From: Bacillota bacterium
GTDB taxonomy: Bacteria > Bacillota > Clostridia > Acetivibrionales > DSM-2933
DNA length: 22,996 nucleotides
NCBI GenBank assembly: GCA_030705945.1
Contig: JAUZPS010000019.1
Coordinates: 1 to 22,996, forward strand
Direction: 5' to 3'
Positions 7,478 to 14,437 of this stretch are shown in pieces (the first letter of the stretch is position 1; every line of letters begins with the position of its first letter). The position numbers and the translations under genes are program-made. The notes under the pieces are model-generated. The model was not told the origin of the DNA. It did no database searches and worked only from the letters and a program-made list of their open reading frames with translations.

Positions 7478-7816
7478 ATGAAAGTTTTGGAATTTGCAGA
7501 GAAGTTTGGCATGAAGGTTTGGGCAGGAGAAAACAAGCTTCAGAATGATATAACAGGGGTCTACGTTTGTGACCTTTTGAGTTGGGTTATGTCCCACGCA
7601 AGTAAAGGAGATGCATGGATTACCGTACACACAAATCTTAACATTGCAGCTGTGGCTCTATTAACAGAGGTGGCTTGTGTTATTGTTCCTGAGAATATTA
7701 ATGTTGAGCCGGAGACAATAACCAGGGCGGAAAATGAGGGCATCGTAATTTTAGGGACAGACCTTAACTCATACGAGATATGCTGCAGAGCATATGAATG
7801 TGGAGTAGGAAAATAG
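7478..7816 (+). CDS. DRTGG domain protein (second copy)
   Basis: This 112-residue DRTGG-domain protein is paralogous to the one at 5236. It keeps the domain pattern: GVYVCDLLSWVMSHA, the strand AWITVHTNLNIAAVALLTE, then VACVIVPENI and IVILGTDLNSYEICCRAYECG. The ATG at 7478 is chosen because GGGAGAG (7465-7471) is well placed for it; an in-frame GTG at 7463 lies upstream of that site. It begins 16 bases after the sensory hydrogenase stop and is followed 21 bases later by the PHP gene, so it is in the same operon. Ligand and role are unknown. Having one copy on each side of the sensor and kinase suggests a heteromeric or paired function (inference). Confidence 0.8.
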   Translation: MKVLEFAEKFGMKVWAGENKLQNDITGVYVCDLLSWVMSHASKGDAWITVHTNLNIAAVALLTEVACVIVPENINVEPETITRAENEGIVILGTDLNSYEICCRAYECGVGK

Positions 7817-7837
7817 GGCTTTTACCGGAGGATATTA

Positions 7838-8551
7838 ATGAAGTTTGCTTATGATTTACACATGCATTCTGCTTTATCCGCATGTTCGGATAACGAGATG
7901 ACCCCAAATAACATAGTAAATATGGCGATTTTAAAAGAACTTGACATTATTGCCGTTACGGACCACAATTCAGCTGAGAATATTGAGGCTGTTATTAAAT
8001 GTTCTGAGGGGTCAGATATTCTTGTTGCGCCAGGCATGGAGATTGAAACAATGGAAGAAATACATGTTGTATGTTTATTTCCGGGGATTGGCCAGGTTAA
8101 TAAAATGCAGGAAATTGTTTATAAGGCGCTGCCTTCTCTTAAAAATCGGGAAGATATATTTGGCAGACAGATTATTTATGATGAAAATGACGATGAAAAA
8201 GGTGTTGTCGACAAACTTCTATTGACAGCAGTCAATTTTTCAATTGATGACTTAAAAAAGTATGTGGATGAGTTAAACGGAGTTATAATTCCGGCTCACG
8301 TTGATAGAAGTTCGTACAGTGTAATTTCAAATCTTGGCAGCGTGCCTGAAAACTTAAACTTAAAATATCTGGAGATTTCTAAAAAGGCTGATTTGCAAAA
8401 TCTTATAAGAAATAATCCTGAAGTAATGAACTATAAATTAATAAAATCATCCGACGCTCATTCACTTGCGGATATATCTGAAAGGGAATCCTTTATTGAC
8501 ATTGAAGAAAAAAGCATTCAGTGTCTCATTTCTAAAATCAAAAACGGATAG
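7838..8551 (+). CDS. PHP-domain metal-dependent phosphoesterase
   Basis: This 237-residue protein is a PHP-family hydrolase. Metal-binding motifs are DLHMHS (D6, H8, H10), AVTDHNS, a conserved Glu in APGMEIET followed by EIHVVCLF, PAHVDRSS and finally SSDAHS. These are the usual His/Asp clusters for a three-metal centre, so it should be catalytically active. Members act on nucleotide or sugar phosphates; this one's substrate is unknown. CCGGAGG at 7825-7831 sets the start. It is the last gene of the regulatory block. PHP proteins accompany hydrogenase clusters in other anaerobes, as I recall for Thermotoga maritima. It could destroy or make a small signal in the H2/redox pathway, but that is inference. 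Confidence 0.85.
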   Translation: MKFAYDLHMHSALSACSDNEMTPNNIVNMAILKELDIIAVTDHNSAENIEAVIKCSEGSDILVAPGMEIETMEEIHVVCLFPGIGQVNKMQEIVYKALPSLKNREDIFGRQIIYDENDDEKGVVDKLLLTAVNFSIDDLKKYVDELNGVIIPAHVDRSSYSVISNLGSVPENLNLKYLEISKKADLQNLIRNNPEVMNYKLIKSSDAHSLADISERESFIDIEEKSIQCLISKIKNG

Positions 8552-8592
8552 CATATGTTTCACGAGAATATTTTACCTTTAAAAATCATTAT

Positions 8593-8626
8593 GGGCGTTT
8601 TAAAAAATTTCTTGTCAAGTTTTGTA
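8593..8626 (-). repeat. Family B element, terminal remnant
   Basis: GGGCGTTTTAAAAAATTTCT, then TGTCAAGTTTTG, matches the GGGCGTTTCAAAAA end and following bases of family B as read on the reverse side. The other end is missing and the sequence has decayed. It lies between the PHP stop and the second promoter. Confidence 0.55.
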
Positions 8627-8677
8627 TGTTAAATATTTTAAACTCATAAAAATATAAAATATTTAACGTATTTTATA

Positions 8678-8734
8678 TTGAATTTGAGAAAACGCTTTGT
8701 TATAATATTAACGAATGATGTTAAATTTTTAACA
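8678..8734 (+). promoter_or_regulatory. Second promoter with Rex-like operator, upstream of hydC
   Basis: TTGAAT (8678-8683) and TATAAT (8701-8706) are separated by 17 bases. The palindrome TGTTAAATTTTTAACA (8719-8734) follows; it equals the Rex core TGTTAA-N4-TTAACA but lacks the outermost T/A pair of the full consensus. It would overlap the transcription start, so a bound repressor should block transcription. The first codon of hydC is at 8781. The catalytic hydrogenase genes may therefore have their own Rex-controlled promoter in addition to the one at 4875. Confidence 0.75.
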
Positions 8735-8780
8735 GGGTTAAAAGGAGTTCTAACTCCATATTATAAGGAGGTCAATATTT

Positions 8781-9275
8781 ATGAGTACTAACAATTGCTG
8801 CTGTGGATGCGCTGATGAAAAGAAAGAAAAACTACAGCAAATAATTGAAAAATATAAAAGCACTAAAGGTGCTTTGATACCTGTACTTCATGAAGCGCAG
8901 GGAATTTACGGTTATTTGCCAATGCATGTTCAGAAAATCATTTCAGAAGGTCTTAATGTGCCGCTTACAGAGATTTATGGCGTGGTGACATTCTACACTC
9001 AGTTCTCGCTAGAACCAAAAGGAAAATATAACATACAGCTTTGTCTGGGTACTGCTTGCTATGTTAAAGGCTCAGGTATTATTCTTGATAAACTTAAAGA
9101 GAAGCTTGGAATCGAAGTTGGCAAATGCACCGATGATGGTTTGTTTTCTCTTGAAGCTTGTAGATGTATCGGAGCTTGCGGTTTGGCGCCGGTAATGATG
9201 ATTAATGAAGATGTTTATGGAAGACTATCACCGGATGATATTGAAGATATTCTTGAAAAATACAGAAAAGAATAA
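8781..9275 (+). CDS. hydC: NADH-linked [FeFe] hydrogenase gamma subunit HydC (NuoE-like)
   Basis: This 164-residue thioredoxin-fold [2Fe-2S] protein matches the NuoE family, the small electron-transfer subunit of multimeric hydrogenases and complex I. Cluster ligands are C88 and C93 (CLGTAC) and C129 and C133 (CIGAC). Helical N-terminal features such as ALIPVLHEAQGIYGYLP are typical. The first ten residues contain a Cys-rich stretch, CCCGC, that I do not associate with the family. AAGGAGGT 8 bases before the ATG is a strong ribosome site. It is the first gene of the catalytic block behind the Rex-like promoter. It likely passes electrons between the flavin subunit HydB and its own cluster in the cytosol. 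Confidence 0.9.
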   Translation: MSTNNCCCGCADEKKEKLQQIIEKYKSTKGALIPVLHEAQGIYGYLPMHVQKIISEGLNVPLTEIYGVVTFYTQFSLEPKGKYNIQLCLGTACYVKGSGIILDKLKEKLGIEVGKCTDDGLFSLEACRCIGACGLAPVMMINEDVYGRLSPDDIEDILEKYRKE

Positions 9276-9314
9276 GCAATCGAATAATACTTTTAATTTT
9301 ATTACAATCATTTA

Positions 9315-9410
9315 GGTAGTATCAAAAAAACTTAGCAACTGGTCGTTTCAAAAATTTGATATAATGGGTTCTCGTCATATAAACTTGACAAGGAATTTCT
9401 TGAAACGTCC
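9315..9410 (+). repeat. Family B miniature element inside the hydrogenase operon
   Basis: This 96-bp element has ends GGTAGTATCAAAAA and GGACGTTTCAAGAA (read inward) and is flanked by TTA on both sides (9312-9314 and 9411-9413). It has no coding capacity. It fills most of the 154-bp gap between hydC and the HATPase gene; its right edge is 19 bases from the next ATG. Confidence 0.85.
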
Positions 9411-9429
9411 TTAACAGGAAAGAAGAAAA

Positions 9430-9996
9430 ATGAGAGATTTGTCTTTACATCTTATGGATATCATTCAGAACTCCATTGTAGCAGGTGGAACAAAAATTGA
9501 CATAACTATTCTGGCTTATACAAAGAGTAATGAATTGAAGATAATTATTGCTGATAATGGCAAGGGGATGGACGAAGAGTTTTTGGAAAGAGTAACAGAC
9601 CCATTTACTACTACTAGAAATACTAGAAAGGTTGGTCTGGGCATTTCTCTCCTCAAAGCTTCTGCTGAACGATGTGAAGGGTATTTAAAAATAAATTCCC
9701 AAAAGGGTATTGGAACTACATTAGAGACAATGTTTAAGATTGGAAATATTGATAGGCCTCCATTGGGAGATATCGCTGAGACAATTGTCAATATATTGGC
9801 TGTAAATGAGAATCTGAATTTAACTCTGACTCTGTCTTACGATGATGAGCCTTTTAGATTTGATACATCAGAGGTTAAAAGCCTGCTTGGAGAAGTGGCT
9901 ATCAATGAATACGAGGTTTTGAAGTGGATTAAAGATTATATAAATGAGGGATTAAAGGTTACTTTTGGAGGTGTATTATATGAAATCGATAGCTGA
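9430..9996 (+). CDS. Stand-alone histidine-kinase-type ATPase domain protein
   Basis: This 188-residue protein carries only the ATP-binding half of a sensor kinase. The N-box region is LHLMDIIQNSIVAGG, G1 is DNGKGMDEE, the F box is DPFTTTR, and G2 is KVGLGISLLKASAERC, followed by KGIGTTLETMF. It lacks the dimerisation/phospho-acceptor helix, a sensor and a membrane segment. About 70 residues at the C terminus have no recognised domain. It lies between hydC and hydB; as I recall, related clostridial hydrogenase operons also carry such a gene here. It may regulate or help assemble the complex, and is unlikely to be a structural subunit (inference). AGGAAAGAAG precedes the ATG just after the family B element. 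Its end overlaps the next gene by 17 bases. Confidence 0.8.
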   Translation: MRDLSLHLMDIIQNSIVAGGTKIDITILAYTKSNELKIIIADNGKGMDEEFLERVTDPFTTTRNTRKVGLGISLLKASAERCEGYLKINSQKGIGTTLETMFKIGNIDRPPLGDIAETIVNILAVNENLNLTLTLSYDDEPFRFDTSEVKSLLGEVAINEYEVLKWIKDYINEGLKVTFGGVLYEIDS

Positions 9997-10351
9997 ACTT
10001 GAAGAAATAAGAAAGAAGGCTTTAGAAAAAATTAGTATAAGATCAAATTCTGACGGATACAGAGTTGTTGTAGGTATGGCAACCTGTGGGATTGCCGCAG
10101 GCGCAAGACCTGTTATGACTTCTTTTGTGGAAGAACTTCAAAAAAGAAATATAACAAATACAGCTGTAACAATGACAGGTTGTATTGGGGTTTGCAGGCT
10201 TGAACCGGTTGTAGAAATAACTGATCCTAAGGGCGAAAAAACTACTTATGTTAAAATGACGGCTGAAAAAGCTGTGAGAATAGTAGCAGAACATATTGTT
10301 AACGGCAGAGTATGTATTGATTATACTATAGGATACGAAGATAAGAAATAA
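9980..10351 (+). CDS. Small thioredoxin-fold [2Fe-2S] ferredoxin-like protein
   Basis: This 123-residue protein has the thioredoxin-like [2Fe-2S] ferredoxin fold, with TCGIAAGAR (C36) and TGCIGVCRLEP (C68, C72). A typical four-Cys set would have another Cys a few residues before C36, where this protein has Gly/Met/Ala. With only three obvious ligands, the cluster may use another residue or be absent. The ATG at 9980 is supported by GGAGGTG at 9967-9973, so translation starts inside the end of the HATPase gene and is coupled to it. It is followed closely by hydB, whose N terminus holds a related domain with all four Cys. Probable electron-transfer or assembly partner of the hydrogenase. Confidence 0.8.
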   Translation: MKSIAELEEIRKKALEKISIRSNSDGYRVVVGMATCGIAAGARPVMTSFVEELQKRNITNTAVTMTGCIGVCRLEPVVEITDPKGEKTTYVKMTAEKAVRIVAEHIVNGRVCIDYTIGYEDKK

Positions 10352-10365
10352 GGGGGGGAGTATAG

Positions 10366-12162
10366 ATGCAAATTTATAGAGCGCACATTCTTGTTTGTGG
10401 CGGCACAGGGTGTGTTTCGTCAAATTCAGAGAAGATTATGAATGAATTTGACACACATTTAAATAAAAATAATCTGCAGAATGAAGTTAAAGTAGTAAAA
10501 ACAGGGTGTTTCGGTTTATGCGCTAGGGGACCTGTTGTGGTTGTTTACCCAGAGGGCTGCATGTACACCATGGTTAAGGTTGAAGACGTTAAGGAAATTG
10601 TTGAAGAGCACCTTTTAAAAGGAAGAATTGTTTCAAGACTTCTAGAAGGAGGTCAGAATACTGAGGAAATCGCAACTTCTTTAGATGGAGTTGAATTCTT
10701 CAGAAAACAGTTAAGAATTGCGTTAAGAAATTGTGGAGTTATAAATCCCGAGGTTATAGAAGAATATATTGCTTTTGACGGTTACAAAGCTTTAGCAAAA
10801 GTTCTGACTGAAATGACTCCTGAACAGGTTATTGATACTGTTAAAAAATCAGGTTTAAGGGGTAGAGGGGGCGGAGGTTTCCCATCAGGACTTAAATGGG
10901 AATTTACCGCAAAAGCAAATGACGATCAGAAATATGTATGCTGTAACGCTGATGAAGGCGACCCAGGAGCATTCATGGACAGAAGCGTTTTAGAGGGCGA
11001 CCCTCATTCTATAATTGAAGCGATGGCTATAGCAGGTTATGCTGTAGGCTCAAACCAAGGTTTCATTTATATCAGAGCAGAATATCCGATAGCTGTTAAG
11101 CGTTTAAATATAGCAATTGAACAAGCAAAAGAATATGGTTTGCTTGGAAAGAACATTTTCGGAACAGATTTTAGTTTCGATTTGGAAATAAGATTAGGAG
11201 CCGGAGCGTTTGTTTGCGGTGAAGAAACAGCTCTTATGACTTCAATAGAAGGTAAGAGAGGGGAACCAAGACCAAGACCTCCATTCCCAGCCATCAAAGG
11301 TTTGTGGAACAAGCCTACGCTTCTTAATAATGTTGAAACATACGCAAATATTCCGCAAATTATTAATAAAGGCGCTGAATGGTTCTCTAGCATCGGAACA
11401 GAAAAGAGCAAAGGAACAAAAGTTTTTGCAGTTGGCGGTAACATAAATAATACAGGTCTTGTTGAAGTTCCTATGGGTACAACCTTAAGAGAAGTTGTTT
11501 ATGATATCGGCGGCGGTATACCAAATGGTAAGAAGTTCAAAGCGGCTCAGACCGGTGGACCTTCAGGCGGATGTATCCCAGCTAGTAATATTGATGTTGC
11601 TATAGATTATGATTCATTAATCCAGTTAGGATCCATGATGGGATCAGGCGGACTCATTGTAATGGATGAAGATACTTGTATGGTTGATATAGCAAAGTTC
11701 TTCCTTGAATTTACTGTTGATGAATCCTGTGGAAAATGTCCTCCATGTCGTATTGGAACAAAAAGAATGCTTGAAATACTTCAAAAAATTACTGAAGGAA
11801 AAGGTTCTGAAGAGGACATAACCAAACTTGAAATTCTGGCTAAGAATATTAAAGCTTCTGCATTATGCGGCCTTGGTCAGACAGCTCCAAACCCGGTGCT
11901 TAGTACCTTAAAATACTTCAGAGATGAATATTTGGCTCATGTTAATGATAGAAAATGCCCTGCAGGCGTATGTAAGTCAATGACGCAATATGTTATAAGC
12001 CCAGAGAGATGTAAGAGCTGCGGACTTTGTTCTAAAGCATGTCCTGTAGGTTGTATAAGCGGTGAAAAGAAGGTTCCATATGTAATTGATAAAGATAAAT
12101 GTATTAAGTGTGGCGCTTGTATGGAAAAATGTCCATTCAAGGCTATATTTAAGAATGCGTAA
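10366..12162 (+). CDS. hydB: NADH-linked [FeFe] hydrogenase beta subunit HydB (NuoF-like)
   Basis: This 598-residue flavoprotein subunit oxidises or reduces NAD(H). Residues 1-90 form a [2Fe-2S] thioredoxin-like domain (C11, C16, C48, C52). The NuoF core follows: GRGGGGFPSG at 166-175 for FMN/NADH, the CGEETALMTSIEG region near 284, an SLBB region, and the [4Fe-4S] site C455/C458/C461 plus C501. The C terminus has two bacterial ferredoxin clusters (C549/C552/C555/C559 and C579/C582/C585/C589). This architecture is that of HydB in NAD- and ferredoxin-dependent electron-bifurcating hydrogenases. AAGGGGGGGAG precedes the ATG. It is followed 19 bases later by hydA. Bifurcation is inferred from family membership. 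Confidence 0.93.
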   Translation: MQIYRAHILVCGGTGCVSSNSEKIMNEFDTHLNKNNLQNEVKVVKTGCFGLCARGPVVVVYPEGCMYTMVKVEDVKEIVEEHLLKGRIVSRLLEGGQNTEEIATSLDGVEFFRKQLRIALRNCGVINPEVIEEYIAFDGYKALAKVLTEMTPEQVIDTVKKSGLRGRGGGGFPSGLKWEFTAKANDDQKYVCCNADEGDPGAFMDRSVLEGDPHSIIEAMAIAGYAVGSNQGFIYIRAEYPIAVKRLNIAIEQAKEYGLLGKNIFGTDFSFDLEIRLGAGAFVCGEETALMTSIEGKRGEPRPRPPFPAIKGLWNKPTLLNNVETYANIPQIINKGAEWFSSIGTEKSKGTKVFAVGGNINNTGLVEVPMGTTLREVVYDIGGGIPNGKKFKAAQTGGPSGGCIPASNIDVAIDYDSLIQLGSMMGSGGLIVMDEDTCMVDIAKFFLEFTVDESCGKCPPCRIGTKRMLEILQKITEGKGSEEDITKLEILAKNIKASALCGLGQTAPNPVLSTLKYFRDEYLAHVNDRKCPAGVCKSMTQYVISPERCKSCGLCSKACPVGCISGEKKVPYVIDKDKCIKCGACMEKCPFKAIFKNA

Positions 12163-12181
12163 AGGGAAGGGGAGTGTTAAA

Positions 12182-13930
12182 ATGGAAACAGTAAATATTA
12201 CTATAGATAGTAGAAAAATACAAGTGCCAAAGAACTATACGGTTTTGGAGGCTGCAAGGTTTGCTAACATTGATATACCAACACTTTGCTTCCTTAAGGA
12301 TATAAATGAAATCGGCGCGTGCAGAATGTGTCTGGTTGAAATACAAGGAGCAAGAAGCTTGCAAGCAGCTTGTGTATACCCGGTATCTGAAGGTCTTGTG
12401 ATAAGAACTCAGACTCCTGCGGTTCGTGAGGCAAGAAAAGTTACTTTAGAATTGATATTGTCAAATCATGATAAAAAGTGTTTAACATGTGTCAGAAGCA
12501 GAAACTGTGAACTCCAGAAGTTAGCTGAGGATTTAAATATAAAAGACTTGAGATTTGATGGAGATTCACCTAGATTGCCAGTAGATAATTTTTCACCTTC
12601 AATTGTCAGGGATCCAAACAAATGCGTTCTTTGCAGACGTTGTGTAAGCATGTGTAAGAATGTTCAGGAAGTTGCGGTTATTGATACAAACGAAAGAGGA
12701 TTTAAGACTGTTGTATCTTCCGCTTTCAACAAATCACTCAATGAAGTTCCTTGCGCGATGTGCGGACAGTGTATTAATGTATGTCCTGTAGGAGCTCTTA
12801 GAGAAAAGGATGATACAGATAAGGTTTGGGATGCTCTCGCAAACAAAGATCTCCATGTAGTAGTACAGACTGCTCCCGCAGTAAGGGTTGCTATAGGTGA
12901 AGAGTTTGGAATGCCAATTGGATCAAGGGCTACAAGCAATATGATAGCAGCTCTTAGAAGACTTGGTTTTGCCAAGGTGTTTGATACAGATACCGCAGCC
13001 GACCTTACAATAATGGAAGAAGGCACAGAATTGTTAAACAGAATCAAAAATGGCGGTAAGCTTCCGCTTATCACTAGCTGTAGTCCTGGATGGATTAAGT
13101 TCTGTGAACACAATTACCCTGAATTCTTAGACAATTTGTCATCCTGTAAGTCTCCTCATGAAATGTTTGGAGCTGTGCTTAAATCATACTATGCGGAAAA
13201 AATGGGCATTGATCCATCAAAGATATTTGTAGTTTCAATTATGCCATGTACAGCAAAGAAATTTGAAGCTCAAAGGCCTGAATTATCTTCAACAGGATAT
13301 GCGGATGTTGATGTTGTTCTGACAACAAGAGAGCTTGCTAAAATGATAAAAGAAGCCGCAATAGACTTCAAGGAACTTCCGGACAGACAGTTTGACGATC
13401 CTATGGGTGAAGCTTCAGGCGCAGCTGTAATATTCGGAGCTACCGGTGGAGTTATGGAAGCTGCTTTAAGAACAGTTACAGAAATATTAAACGGAAAACC
13501 TTCTGACGAAATTGAATATACTGCTGTAAGAGGAATAGATGGAATTAAAGAAGCTGTTGTAGAAGCAGGAGGAATGAAAATTAAAGCTGCTGTTGCTAAT
13601 GGTCTTAGCAATGCAAGAAAGCTTCTTGAAAAGATAAAAGCAGGAGAAGAATACCACTTTATAGAAATTATGGCATGCCCAGGCGGTTGTGTTAATGGCG
13701 GTGGTCAGCCGATCCAACCTTCAAACGTAAGAAGCTGGATTGATTTAAGGGCTGAAAGAGCAAAAGCTATATATGACGAAGATAAAGATATGCCAATAAG
13801 GAAATCTCATGAAAATCCAAGGGTTAAAATGTTGTATGATGAATACTTCAAAGAGCCCGGAAGCCATAAAGCTCATGACTTGCTCCATACGCATTATGCG
13901 AAGAGAGAAAATTATCCGGAAGATAAATAA
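12182..13930 (+). CDS. hydA: [FeFe] hydrogenase catalytic subunit HydA
   Basis: This 582-residue catalytic subunit forms H2 at the H-cluster. In order: a plant-type [2Fe-2S] domain (C36, C47, C50, C64), a His/Cys-ligated [4Fe-4S] site (H96, C100, C103, C109), two [4Fe-4S] clusters (C148-C158 and C191-C201), then the H domain. Its motifs are TSCSPGW (C300, S301), MPCTAKK (C356) and MACPGGC (C499, C503). The fused small-subunit-like C terminus is complete. S301 takes the place of the second Cys of the classic TSCCP motif. I believe this variant occurs in NADH-linked HydA proteins but could not check. The ATG at 12182 has GGGGAG upstream; an upstream in-frame ATG inside hydB is unlikely. It ends the operon, 11 bases before a family A repeat. 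Confidence 0.93.
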   Translation: METVNITIDSRKIQVPKNYTVLEAARFANIDIPTLCFLKDINEIGACRMCLVEIQGARSLQAACVYPVSEGLVIRTQTPAVREARKVTLELILSNHDKKCLTCVRSRNCELQKLAEDLNIKDLRFDGDSPRLPVDNFSPSIVRDPNKCVLCRRCVSMCKNVQEVAVIDTNERGFKTVVSSAFNKSLNEVPCAMCGQCINVCPVGALREKDDTDKVWDALANKDLHVVVQTAPAVRVAIGEEFGMPIGSRATSNMIAALRRLGFAKVFDTDTAADLTIMEEGTELLNRIKNGGKLPLITSCSPGWIKFCEHNYPEFLDNLSSCKSPHEMFGAVLKSYYAEKMGIDPSKIFVVSIMPCTAKKFEAQRPELSSTGYADVDVVLTTRELAKMIKEAAIDFKELPDRQFDDPMGEASGAAVIFGATGGVMEAALRTVTEILNGKPSDEIEYTAVRGIDGIKEAVVEAGGMKIKAAVANGLSNARKLLEKIKAGEEYHFIEIMACPGGCVNGGGQPIQPSNVRSWIDLRAERAKAIYDEDKDMPIRKSHENPRVKMLYDEYFKEPGSHKAHDLLHTHYAKRENYPEDK

Positions 13931-13941
13931 TAAGGATATAC

Positions 13942-14047
13942 TATATAAAAAGCACTTATTAATCTTACATTTGACGGAGCAAAATAACGAACGCTTTAAC
14001 GTTATTTTGCGATAGGCAAATGTAAAAGATTAATTGCTTTTTATATA
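13942..14047 (-). repeat. Family A palindromic element, right after hydA
   Basis: This ~106-bp copy lies in reverse orientation relative to the leader copies. The ends TATATAAAAAGC are inverted and the centre AAAATAACG/CGTTATTTT folds back. It begins 11 bases after the hydA stop, so it would form a long hairpin in the operon's 3' region ahead of the likely terminator at 14084. Confidence 0.9.
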
Positions 14048-14083
14048 ATAAGAATATTTTGAATTAAGTAATTATATTAACTG

Positions 14084-14117
14084 AGGATGCTGGTATTTTA
14101 CCGGTATCCTTTATTAT
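14084..14117 (+). terminator. Probable intrinsic terminator of the hydrogenase operon
   Basis: A 12-bp stem (14084-14095 with 14099-14110, two G-U pairs) with a 3-base loop is followed by TTATTATAT. It is the first strong terminator-like hairpin after hydA apart from the mobile repeat itself. Confidence 0.65.
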
Positions 14118-14126
14118 ATAGCGAAT

Positions 14127-14147
14127 ACCACCTGCAAAGCAGGTGGT
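14127..14147. other. Short GC-rich hairpin resembling an IS200/IS605 end
   Basis: ACCACCTGC-AAA-GCAGGTGGT is a perfect 9-bp stem with a 3-base loop, GC-rich in AT-rich surroundings. It has no T tract, which argues against a terminator. The look recalls subterminal hairpins of IS200/IS605 elements, but no transposase is nearby. Confidence 0.35.
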
Positions 14148-14226
14148 TATAGATATCATTATAGATATTATATTTTGTCAATATACGATTGTTTTAAAGC
14201 TTATAAGCCAATACAAGAAAAATGTA

Positions 14227-14270
14227 AAATGGATTGTCCTATATTAAAAGACAATCCATTTTTATTTTGT
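14227..14270. terminator. Bidirectional terminator between hydrogenase and cohesin genes
   Basis: AAATGGATTGTC (14227-14238) and GACAATCCATTT (14250-14261) form a perfect 12-bp stem with an 11-base loop. TTATTTTG follows on the plus strand, and the reverse strand gives TTTACATTTTTC. It fits convergent transcription from hydA and from the minus-strand cohesin gene. Confidence 0.65.
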
Positions 14271-14316
14271 TATGAAAGTTTTATTTAATTAAAAATGTAA
14301 ATTTTAAATTGACTAA

Positions 14317-14416
14317 GGGCGTTTCAAAAAATTCCTTGTTCAAGTTTATACGACGAAGACCCATTATATCAGGTTTTTGAAACGACCAGTTGACCAGTTA
14401 TTTTTTTGATACTACC
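14317..14416 (-). repeat. Family B miniature element
   Basis: This 100-bp copy is in reverse orientation, with ends GGGCGTTTCAAAAA and (reverse) GGTAGTATCAAAAA, flanked by TAA (TTA on the other strand) at 14314-14316 and 14417-14419. It lies 21 bases beyond the end of the cohesin gene. Confidence 0.85.
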
Positions 14417-14437
14417 TAATTTATGTTTTGGAAATGT

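Noticed and set aside
12086..12181. Upstream in-frame start for hydA inside hydB
   Set aside because: The extra residues do not resemble HydA and come from hydB's ferredoxin region; ATG 12182 has a good ribosome site.
13270..13611. Long minus-strand reading frame inside hydA
   Set aside because: Shadow of a strongly supported gene; no ribosome site and low-complexity composition.
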